From: Deinococcus sp. KSM4-11
Lineage (GTDB): Bacteria; Deinococcota; Deinococci; Deinococcales; Deinococcaceae
Direction of reading: 5' to 3'
DNA length: 64,000 nucleotides
Assembly (NCBI RefSeq): GCF_004801415.1
Contig: NZ_SSNX01000010.1
Location: 62,001 to 126,000, forward strand
The position numbers were made by a program, and so were the translations under genes. This document shows positions 27,828-35,529 of the stretch, in pieces. Below the pieces are notes generated by a model. It worked only from the letters and a program-made list of their open reading frames with translations, searched no databases and was not told the DNA's origin. The first letter of the stretch is position 1. Each line of letters begins with the position of its first letter.

Positions 27828-28162
27828 ATTGCTTCTCTCCGTTCGGTTCCCTGAACGAAGTGGGGAGATACTTGTGTTTCTGTTCTTACAAAAATCTGAC
27901 TGGTTCCAGGCAGTGAAGGCGATATCACCAATCCGTGAAGTCTGGCGAGGGCGCCTGAGCACTGTCTGCCTCCGTTCAGAGGGGTAACCGGATGGAAAAG
28001 TCGTATGAAACAGTAAGTTCCATGATCCATCACCTGGTGATCCTGCTCCTGTCCATGAGGGCGAGGGGCGTCGCCGCTTCGGAAACGAGTGGATCCGAGC
28101 ACATGTTCAGCCATGATCTTGAATTCATAGATGTGTGACGAGACAGCGCCCATTGTGCCGCT

Positions 28163-29980
28163 ATGGACTCCTCTGAACTTTCCGGAATCAAAAGTCGACG
28201 CGGCATTGTTGACGTTGGCGAGGAGCAGCGGCGCTTGGAGGCCCTGTACACGTACAGCATCCTCGACAGCCTGCCTGAGCCTCAATTCGACCGCTTGGTC
28301 ACCATGGCCTCACAGTTCTTCGAGATGCCCATGGCCCTGGTGACCTTCGTGGATGAGGATCGACAATGGTTCAAGGCCAGGGTCGGCATGAACGAGGCCC
28401 AGACCCCCAGAACCATCTCCTTCTGCTCGCTGGCCATTGCCCAGGACGGTGTGATGGTTATTCCGGACGCCACCGAGGATCAGCGGCTCCAAGCGTACCC
28501 AAACGTCACGGGGGATCCGCATCTGCGCTTCTACGCTGGGGCGCCCCTGCTGTCTCCCTACGGACACAAGCTCGGAACGTTCTGCGTACTCGACCACCGT
28601 CCGCGCGAGTTCACTGCTGAGCAGGAGGCCCTGCTGCAATCGTTCGCCGCCATGACCATGGACGCACTTAACCTGCGTCAGGCAGTTCGGGAGCTTGGGA
28701 GCATGGCCCTGCATGACACGCTGACGGGGCTGCCCAACCGCGCCTATTTCCGGCAACTGCTGACCCAGGCCTGCCGGCGGGCTGAGTCTTCGGGCGAGAA
28801 GGTGGTCGTGGGGCTCCTCGACCTCAACCGCTTCAAAGTGATCAACGACACGCTTGGGCATGCGGTGGGAGACGAGTTGCTGCAGCAGGTGTCGCAGCGG
28901 CTCAAACACGCGACGGCCACCAGCGATGTGACGGCCCGGATGTGCGGCGACGAGTTCACCCTCCTGCTGACCGATGTGCGTTCAGCCGAAGACGCCGAAA
29001 GCGTGATCCGGCGGATCGTGGCTGCGTTCGATCCGCCGTTCCGTCTGGGCGGCCAGGAGACCTTTATCCGCTGCAGCGTTGGGCTGAGTCTGTACCCGGA
29101 CAATACCCAGACACCGGACACCCTGCTGAGTCAGGCTGACGCCGCCATGTACCGGGTCAAACGCGCCGGCGGTGGGTACGCTTTCTTCAATACCGACCTC
29201 GATCAGCGTACCCCGATTGCGATCGAACAGTTGACGGCGCTGCATCACGCCATCGAGCGCGACGAGCTTCGGCTGGTCTTTCAGCCGCTGGTCGAGGCCC
29301 GGACTCTGCACGTCGTGGGGCACGAAGCGCTGCTGCGCTGGATGCGTCCGTCCGGGGTGGTCAGTCCGCTGACGTTTATTCCGCTGGCCGAGGCGTCGGG
29401 CCTCATCGTACCGATTGGTCGCTGGGTCCTGCGGGCTGCCGCAGAAGCGGTCAGCCGCGGCCAGATCAGCCGGGTATCGGTGAATGTCAGCGCCGTGGAA
29501 TTCCAGCAGCCCGATTTTGTTAGCCACATTGAGGCTGTCGTGCGTGAGACACGGATTGTGCCCCACCAACTGTGTCTGGAACTGACCGAGAGTTGCCTGC
29601 TGGAGCCCGAGCGCTACGCCTCAATCATTCAGCAGCTCAGCGACCTGGGGATCCACACCGCACTGGACGACTTCGGAACGGGGTACAGCAGCCTGACGGC
29701 GCTGGCCCATCTGCCCGTCAAAATTCTGAAGATCGACCGGAGCTTCACCGCCGAGGTCGGCGAACCCACCCGCGCCGGCCGGAATGCGCTAGCAGTCATG
29801 CACGGCGTAGTGACTATTGCCAGAGCCTATGGTCTGGCCACGGTTGCAGAGGGCGTCGAGACCACTCAACAGGCTCAGGCCCTGCGAGACGTTGGGTGCA
29901 CCTTCCTGCAGGGCTACCTGTACGGTCGCCCCCTGCACCTACCTGCAGCCCGCTCTTCCCTGGAAACCGGCGCCAGTTGA
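28163..29980 (+). CDS. GAF-GGDEF-EAL protein
   Basis: A soluble product of 605 residues. GAF about 25-175 (ISFCSLAIAQDGVMVIPDA, HLRFYAGAPLLSPYGHKLGTFCVLD); GGDEF domain about 185-345 with the unusual motif CGDEF near residue 261 instead of GGDEF; EAL domain about 355-600 with EALLRW near 386, SVNVSAVEF, LELTES, DDFGTGYSSL, LKIDRSF and AEGVET, all catalytic residues kept. It most likely degrades c-di-GMP, with the altered GGDEF perhaps acting as a GTP-binding regulatory domain. It diverges from the fibre operon. The frame starts at ATG 28163. Confidence 0.92.
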   Translation: MDSSELSGIKSRRGIVDVGEEQRRLEALYTYSILDSLPEPQFDRLVTMASQFFEMPMALVTFVDEDRQWFKARVGMNEAQTPRTISFCSLAIAQDGVMVIPDATEDQRLQAYPNVTGDPHLRFYAGAPLLSPYGHKLGTFCVLDHRPREFTAEQEALLQSFAAMTMDALNLRQAVRELGSMALHDTLTGLPNRAYFRQLLTQACRRAESSGEKVVVGLLDLNRFKVINDTLGHAVGDELLQQVSQRLKHATATSDVTARMCGDEFTLLLTDVRSAEDAESVIRRIVAAFDPPFRLGGQETFIRCSVGLSLYPDNTQTPDTLLSQADAAMYRVKRAGGGYAFFNTDLDQRTPIAIEQLTALHHAIERDELRLVFQPLVEARTLHVVGHEALLRWMRPSGVVSPLTFIPLAEASGLIVPIGRWVLRAAAEAVSRGQISRVSVNVSAVEFQQPDFVSHIEAVVRETRIVPHQLCLELTESCLLEPERYASIIQQLSDLGIHTALDDFGTGYSSLTALAHLPVKILKIDRSFTAEVGEPTRAGRNALAVMHGVVTIARAYGLATVAEGVETTQQAQALRDVGCTFLQGYLYGRPLHLPAARSSLETGAS

Positions 29981-30099
29981 GACCGCGCTGGGCCAGAGAG
30001 CGCGTGACACCTTCATTACGCGCTCCGGACGTCTTATTCGTGCGCTTGGTCGCCGTATGCGCGGTCTTGGTTCCAGGACTCGTTGCGCAGTTGAGGTGA

Positions 30100-30395
30100 T
30101 TGGCACAGAGTGATGTCCTGCTTCAACTGCAGCGCCTCATCCAGCGGCCGCGTTCCTTCGAGTCACTCTGTGGCCTGAACCCTGCGGAATTCACCCTGTT
30201 GGCCGAACACCTCGAACCGCTCTGGGTGCGCGCACCGAACGTCCCTCCCAGAGGAGGGGCGGAGGCATCAGGTTGGCGCGGGACGACAGTCCAAGCTTGA
30301 TGCTGCCCACCGCCTGCTGCTGACCCTGATGTATCTGCGCCATTATCTCCCGATGCACCTTCTGAGAAGGCTGGGATGCACAGTTCCAGTCGATT
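30100..30395 (+). pseudogene. IS5-family transposase N-terminal remnant
   Basis: LLQLQRLIQRPRSFESLCGL and LAEHLEPLW, then after a frame change near 30280 KLDAAHRLLLTLMYLRHYLPMHLLRRLG, matches the N-terminal domain of IS5/IS427-type transposases. The catalytic DDE part is absent. It overlaps the end of the opposing TPR-GGDEF-EAL gene region. Confidence 0.62.
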
Positions 30396-30398
30396 ACC

Positions 30399-32759
30399 CT
30401 ATGGAGTATCCATAATCCATTTGTACAGGTGTTGAAGTTCAAGTGGGGGGGAGACCAGAAAGCCCTGCAGGCCGTCAACGCCCAGAGCACCCAACTGAAT
30501 TCTCTGGGTATCGGTTTCAACGCCCTTGGCGATGACCTCAAGGTCAAGGGCGCGGGCCAGTTGGGCCACCGCCCCCAGCAGTGCTGCGCCGCGAGGGCCT
30601 TGCTCCAGGCCCTGCACCAGGGCCCGGTCAAGTTTGACGGCGTGGATGGGAAGTGTCTGCAGCCCCGCGAAGTGGGCGTGACCTCCACCAAAATCATCGA
30701 GGGTCAGGCGCACGCCAGTGGCCCCGAGCGCTTGTAGGGCGCTGCGGGCGCGTTCTGGAGTCCGTGCCACCACTTCTTCGCGAACTTCCAGCATCAGACG
30801 GGAAGGGACAAGACCGAACTCGGCTGTTGTTCGGTGAATTAACTCTGGCAACTGCGGATCGGCGAGTTGCCGGGCTGACAGGTTGATGGCCGCGCTGAGA
30901 CTCGGCAGTTGGGCCAGCGCCATGCAGACCTGGGTGAGCGTCCAGTGGCTCAGCGGCAAGCTCAGCCCACTGCGCTCCGCCAGCGGCATGAAGTGATCTG
31001 GGGTGACATTGCCGTAGGTTCGGCTGCGCCAGCGGACCAGCGCCTCCACGCTGCGCCGACGGCCAGTGGGATCTTCAAGCGGCTGGTAGACGAGGTGAAA
31101 CTCACCAGCCGCGAGAGCACCATGCAGCGCCGCTTCCAGGGTGGCCGGCGCCACCTCACCGCTGCTTGCGCCAACCTCCAGCGTACTGCCACGCGCCTTG
31201 GCCCGGTACATGGCTTCGTCTGCCTGGGCGAGGAGGCTGTCCAGGTTCGATGCGTCGTCGGGATAACGTGCGAATCCGATGCTGGGACGCATCTGAAGTT
31301 CGACGTCATTGAGGAAAAAAGGCTCGTCGAAGATCCGCACGATCTGCTGGGCCAGGTTCAACAAATCGTCAGAATCGGCCTGCAGCAGGAGCACGAATTC
31401 GTCGCCGCCGGTGCGCGCGACCGTATCGTGTGGCGACAGGGCCAGCGGCAGCCGGGCGGCAACCTCTTTGAGCAGCAGGTCGCCGATGTGATGACCGTAG
31501 GTGTCGTTGACGGCTTTGAATTTGTTGAGATCCATCACGCCCACGGCCAGCCCGCTGCCGTGGGCCGCCGCTTCTCTGAGGGCGATGCGCGCGCGTTCAG
31601 AGAGCAGCAGGCGGTTGGGGAGCCCCGTCAGGGCGTCGTAGAGTGCCAGCCGTTCGAGTTCCTGCAGGCGGCTGGCTTGTTCGCGCTCGAGTTGTTCTTT
31701 GGCTTCGCGTTCAGCGGCGTAGCGGGCCTGTTCGTTCTTCAGCCATAGACGGTCGCGCTCCAATTCGCTCCTGGCCGCGACTTCACGGGTACGTTGGTCG
31801 GCTTCAGCGCGCAGCACCTCCGATTCGGCCGCGTGCGCCCGGCGGAGGGTGGCCAGCGCCTGCGAGAGGTTGCCGCCCTGCTCTTCGGCGCGCGCCTGAA
31901 GCGCCAGGATCCGAGCTTCCACCCGAACCCGGCGGCTGGCCCTGGCGTCGGGAAGCGCCGCAGAGAGCAGCACGCACGCTTCTTCCCTTCGGTGCAAGTC
32001 GAGCAGAACCTCGCTGGCATCGCAGCGGACATGGAGCGCCAGATCGATATCCGCCTCCGCCGCCGTTAGCGCGGTCTGGAAATGCCTGAGTGCCGATTCC
32101 AGGTCACCTTGATCACGCTGTACTTGCCCCAGGCCGTGCCAGGCGCTGGCCGCGAGAGCACCATGGTCGCCTGCCAGCGCCTGAGCGCCGGCCAAGAGGG
32201 TCAGCGCTTCGCTGAATTGCCCTTGACGCCGCTGCAGGTCGGCGTGGTTGATCATCACCGTCGCCTCGCCGAACGGTTGAGCGGCGAGGCCTGCAAATGT
32301 CAGCGCCCGCGTATACTGGGCATCCGCTTCAACAGGCAACTCGAGGGCGTCGTAACATTTGGCCAGATTGGCGGCCACCACCGCGGCGCGGGCCGGCCCC
32401 GCCTGCTGGGCCACCTGGTCAGCGCGCAGCAGATGGTCGAGCGCCAGGTTGAAACTGCCCAGATCGAGTTGTACCGCGCCGAGATTACAGAGCACGCCCG
32501 CACAACCGCCCTGGTCTCCCAGCGCCTGACGAATCGAGAGGGCTTCCTCCAGGTGGGCAAGGGCGCTCTGACTCTCGCCGCGTCCGTGTTCGAGGCCGGC
32601 CAGAGCGTTCAGGGCGTCAGCCAGGATCGGGTAGGCTCCCAGGCTCCGGGCCGCCGCGACAGCCTGTTCAAAGAGCAGTACCGCCCGCGAATCCTCACTA
32701 TTCCGGAGCTGACGCGCTTGTTCGAGGAGCACCTGGAGGTGTTGTACTGCATCGTTCAC
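30399..32759 (-). CDS. TPR-GGDEF-EAL protein with altered EAL active site
   Basis: A product of 786 residues without membrane segments. About eight TPR-like helical repeats (1-305), a long coiled coil (305-380), GGDEF domain (LYDALTGLPNRLLL, canonical TGGDEF near 453) and EAL domain (EALVRW near 573). The EAL domain departs from the active pattern: EVREEVV in place of ELTES, DDFGGGHA in place of DDFGTGYS, and AKGVET where the conserved catalytic Glu of AEGVET is Lys. The family pattern suggests an active cyclase with a non-hydrolysing EAL. It starts 43 bp downstream of a subtilase gene, likely in the same operon. Confidence 0.92.
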   Translation of the reverse strand: MNDAVQHLQVLLEQARQLRNSEDSRAVLLFEQAVAAARSLGAYPILADALNALAGLEHGRGESQSALAHLEEALSIRQALGDQGGCAGVLCNLGAVQLDLGSFNLALDHLLRADQVAQQAGPARAAVVAANLAKCYDALELPVEADAQYTRALTFAGLAAQPFGEATVMINHADLQRRQGQFSEALTLLAGAQALAGDHGALAASAWHGLGQVQRDQGDLESALRHFQTALTAAEADIDLALHVRCDASEVLLDLHRREEACVLLSAALPDARASRRVRVEARILALQARAEEQGGNLSQALATLRRAHAAESEVLRAEADQRTREVAARSELERDRLWLKNEQARYAAEREAKEQLEREQASRLQELERLALYDALTGLPNRLLLSERARIALREAAAHGSGLAVGVMDLNKFKAVNDTYGHHIGDLLLKEVAARLPLALSPHDTVARTGGDEFVLLLQADSDDLLNLAQQIVRIFDEPFFLNDVELQMRPSIGFARYPDDASNLDSLLAQADEAMYRAKARGSTLEVGASSGEVAPATLEAALHGALAAGEFHLVYQPLEDPTGRRRSVEALVRWRSRTYGNVTPDHFMPLAERSGLSLPLSHWTLTQVCMALAQLPSLSAAINLSARQLADPQLPELIHRTTAEFGLVPSRLMLEVREEVVARTPERARSALQALGATGVRLTLDDFGGGHAHFAGLQTLPIHAVKLDRALVQGLEQGPRGAALLGAVAQLARALDLEVIAKGVETDTQRIQLGALGVDGLQGFLVSPPLELQHLYKWIMDTP

Positions 32760-32802
32760 GCTGGAGTCCTTCGCACCATCTGAGGTGCCCAGCGCAGAAA
32801 AC

Positions 32803-33867
32803 CTACTGGAGCAGCCGGGAGGCGTCCAGCATAGCGCCTGAGCTCAGTTCAGCAGACAGCCGGCGGGCGTCCTTGCCTTCTGCGAGGGCCAGGGCCAGCG
32901 CACCGGTCACCAGCGGCGCAGCAAACGAAGACCCACTGGCATTAACCGTCCGGCCACCCGGATAGGCACTCTGCACGGCCACGCCCGGTGCCAGGACTTC
33001 ACCACCACGGGTGCTCCAGCCGGGAAAGGTGCCGTCCGTGTTCACGGCGCTGACCGAGACGCCGTACTGCCCGAGCGGGTTCTTTCCGTCCAACGCATTG
33101 GCCGGCGACTCGGGTCGGTCACTGCCGTCGTTGCCGCAGGCGGCCACCACCAGCACGCCCCGTGACACAGCATGTTGCAGCGCCGCCCGCACGCCTTCAT
33201 TGGAAACCGAAGCGGCAATACTCAGATGAATGATCTGTGCGCCCTGATCGACCGCGAAGCGGATCGCGCTGGCGACGTTATCTGCATCGCCGAAGCCGTC
33301 GGGGCTCAGCACCCGTACCGGCAGGATCTTTGCTCCTGGAGCGACCTGCCGAAGAACGCCAGCCACCGCCGTGCCGTGCCCATACGCGGGTTCGCTGTCC
33401 GTGCCCTGTTCCGAAGGATCAAGGTCGTTGTCCACGAAGTCTCTTCCTGGCAACAGCGCGCCTTTGAGCATCGGGTGCTCCACATCGATGCCGGAGTCGA
33501 GCACGGCCACCACCACGCCCTTACCCATCTGATGTGCGTGGGCCTGAGCCACGTCGATCTTTACGGCCTGCAGCAGCTTCGAGTTGGCCGGCATCGGCTG
33601 AAAGACGCCGTCGGCCCACCACTTGGCGCCGTCAGCCCACCACTTGGCGCCGTCAGCCCACCACTTGGCGCCGTCAGCCCACCACTTCGCTCCCTCGGTG
33701 GTAAAGCCCGCATGATCAACCAACCGCGCCCCAGTGGGAGACGTGGCCGCGAGGCTGGCTGCGACCAGCGTGGACTGCGGATCGGCGGGGTGTGAGGGCA
33801 GGCTACTGCAGGCACACAGAAGCAGGCTGCCTGATGTCATCAATATGACGATTGAGCGGATCCGCAT
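32803..33867 (-). CDS. Subtilisin-like (S8) serine protease, probable lipoprotein, with WW repeats
   Basis: A product of 354 residues. N-terminal lipobox-like segment MTSGSLLLCACSS suggests export and lipid anchoring. Residues about 58-86 are a four-fold repeat of GAKWWAD. The S8 domain follows with the triad Asp (VVAVLDSGID), His (AYGHGTAVAGV) and Ser (ASGSSFAAPLV), plus the oxyanion Asn in VVAACGND. There is no recognisable long pro-domain; the tryptophan repeats take that place. Gene spacing (one base after the upstream stop) indicates co-expression with an unknown 182-residue protein, and a TPR-GGDEF-EAL gene follows. Confidence 0.93.
   Translation of the reverse strand: MRIRSIVILMTSGSLLLCACSSLPSHPADPQSTLVAASLAATSPTGARLVDHAGFTTEGAKWWADGAKWWADGAKWWADGAKWWADGVFQPMPANSKLLQAVKIDVAQAHAHQMGKGVVVAVLDSGIDVEHPMLKGALLPGRDFVDNDLDPSEQGTDSEPAYGHGTAVAGVLRQVAPGAKILPVRVLSPDGFGDADNVASAIRFAVDQGAQIIHLSIAASVSNEGVRAALQHAVSRGVLVVAACGNDGSDRPESPANALDGKNPLGQYGVSVSAVNTDGTFPGWSTRGGEVLAPGVAVQSAYPGGRTVNASGSSFAAPLVTGALALALAEGKDARRLSAELSSGAMLDASRLLQ
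33613..33696 (-). repeat. Four tandem 21-bp repeats inside the subtilase gene
   Basis: Four in-register 21-base units each encode (D/E)GAKWWA. The two middle units are identical and the outer ones differ by few bases, suggesting recent expansion by slippage or unequal exchange. The unit keeps the reading frame. Confidence 0.92.
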
Positions 33868-33868
33868 G

Positions 33869-34417
33869 TCAGTCTGCCGCCTCTGCCGACGGGGCGGCCA
33901 TGTCGAGTTGGTCGAGCAGGGCGCGCACTGCGTTCATGAGACTGTGAATATCGGTGGTCTCCACAACGTTGGTGCAACTGTTGTGGTGGCGCTTTTCGGA
34001 CATCACCTGTACCCAGATCCGGCCGTCGTCGCACAGGAAGCGGAAGCTGGCCTGATGGCCGGGCAGTGGCGTCCAGCCCAGCTGGAAGTGGAGGCAACGG
34101 GTCATGAGTTTCTCGAGCAGCCAGTGGTCGAAGACGCTCAACTGCAGGTTGGCGCCAATAGGCGAGACCAGTTGCGCCGTCCAGTGTTGCAGGTGTGCGG
34201 CGCGGTACTCCTGGTAAACCCGCTCGGCCAGGTGGTTAACTTCGGACATCAGCTCATGCACGGCGCTGTCCGTACATGAGTTCTGTGCGTGAAGCTGTGA
34301 TCCTTGAGGAGCGCGGCCTTCAAAGGCGACGGCCGCGCGGGCGCAGCTGCCGTCAAAGTGAATCTGAAGAGACAGATCGAGGCCCAGGGCCTGAACATTG
34401 CGGACAATGGAATTCAC
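33869..34417 (-). CDS. Hypothetical protein upstream of the subtilase
   Basis: A product of 182 residues starting at GTG 34417, with GAGGAGG about five bases before it. It is soluble, rich in His and Cys (SCTDSAVHELMSEVNHL, SEKRHHNSCTNVV) and ends with a helix-rich acidic tail. No family is recognised. The stop is one base before the subtilase ATG, so the two are made together; it could be a protease partner or inhibitor, but nothing in the sequence proves this. A predicted structured leader lies upstream. Confidence 0.8.
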   Translation of the reverse strand: MNSIVRNVQALGLDLSLQIHFDGSCARAAVAFEGRAPQGSQLHAQNSCTDSAVHELMSEVNHLAERVYQEYRAAHLQHWTAQLVSPIGANLQLSVFDHWLLEKLMTRCLHFQLGWTPLPGHQASFRFLCDDGRIWVQVMSEKRHHNSCTNVVETTDIHSLMNAVRALLDQLDMAAPSAEAAD

Positions 34418-34476
34418 GGCGCCTCCTCGGCATCTGCTGGATGCCGCTGCTTGAAGCAGTCAGGAAGAAAGGGGAA

Positions 34477-34560
34477 CTGCGACGAATCGCAGCGTGACGG
34501 ATAGCCGGTCGCACCACTGGCTCAACGCGTCCCAGGTGCCCGTATACAGGACCGCGTTTC
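34477..34560 (-). promoter_or_regulatory. Predicted pseudoknotted leader RNA, copy 2
   Basis: Minus-strand P1: ACGCG(G)TCC pairs with GGACGCGT (one bulged G); loop GCACC (34539-34535) pairs with downstream GGTGC (34515-34511); then a hairpin CTGCGA/TCGCAG (34492-34477). Relative to copy 1 at 27736-27827, two P1 base pairs change on both sides (C-G to A-T, T-A to G-C) while loop blocks stay identical. It lies 59 bases before the GTG of the unknown gene that leads the subtilase operon. Confidence 0.55.
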
Positions 34561-34925
34561 TTAGCCTCTATCAGACAAGATCCCGAAGGGCCGTGCTGAT
34601 ACGGTCTACCTTACGAATAAAAATACCCGCCCGCAAGCTGCTCCCTGAATCATAAAGACGAGGGGCGCTGAAAAGTACAATGGATTAAGCCGACCCCGGA
34701 AGTGTAGCCAGGTCAGCTTGGCGGCCCCTGTTGGGGTGACCTGAACCCGGAAAACCTGGCCACGTGAGAATGCAGGGTCTGGCACACTTGGCGTGCGGAT
34801 CACGACTCCTCCCATAGGCAAGCAACTCTGGCCCTTGAGTTCCACCCTGCTGTAGTGAACCGCGTGTAGAAGCCTGCATACCGACGTTTGACAACTGCCT
34901 GCCCCCGTCCATCCCGTACGCCGAA

Positions 34926-35100
34926 CCTTGACGAGGGTGGTCTTGCCCGCTCTGTTCACCCCGACGAGCGCCGTGGTTTCCCCGGCCCACAGGGTCAGGT
35001 GCTCGAAGACCGCCCGTCCCGCGCCCGGATAGGTGAATGACACGTCCTCGAGCGCCAGCGTGTGGGCCGGCGCCGCAGGGCGCGGGCGTGGGGACGGTGG
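34926..35100 (-). pseudogene. ABC transporter ATPase fragment
   Basis: A short minus-strand stretch reads LALEDVSFTYPGAGRAVFEHL and then the Walker A GVNRAGKTTLVK, typical of an ABC ATPase start. It then runs into unrelated sequence; signature and Walker B motifs are missing. A remnant of a larger lost gene. Confidence 0.55.
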
Positions 35101-35253
35101 AGCCGTTATGCTGGGACGCTGCCTGAGGAACTCCAGCAGGTGACTGCTGCACCGTTCCCGCTTCCCACCGTCGTCACCATCAGCAACGGGCAGTCAGGCT
35201 CTGGCGCGAGGTCAGGCCGCATGCGCTTTTGACGCTCCTCCGTCTTCCTGAAT

Positions 35254-35272
35254 CCAACAACTTGCCATAACC
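35254..35272. repeat. Solo IS6 terminal repeat
   Basis: CCAACAACTTGCCATAACC matches the right inverted repeat of the intact IS6 element (18929-18947) at 17 of 19 positions. No transposase is attached, so it is a leftover end. Confidence 0.55.
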
Positions 35273-35529
35273 GCAACCCGGTAATGGAATTGATCCGGGT
35301 TTTTTGGTCGATACCATTCGACCTGTAACTCGCCATCCCCCATTAAATGAAGACGTATGTCACTTAGAAGGAGTAAGCTGCGTGAAGCAACCTATCCTCA
35401 CTTCAGGGGCTTGACACTGCTCTGGGGGTATTTACGCTTCATGTCCGACCTACTGATTTTTATTTCCACACCTTAAACGCTCTTCCTTCATCCCTTGCAA
35501 TCCTCGATTGCCATGGGGAAATTCTGGAA

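Noticed and set aside
33613..33696. CRISPR-like repeat
   Set aside because: Units are contiguous, in frame and inside a protease gene, without spacers.
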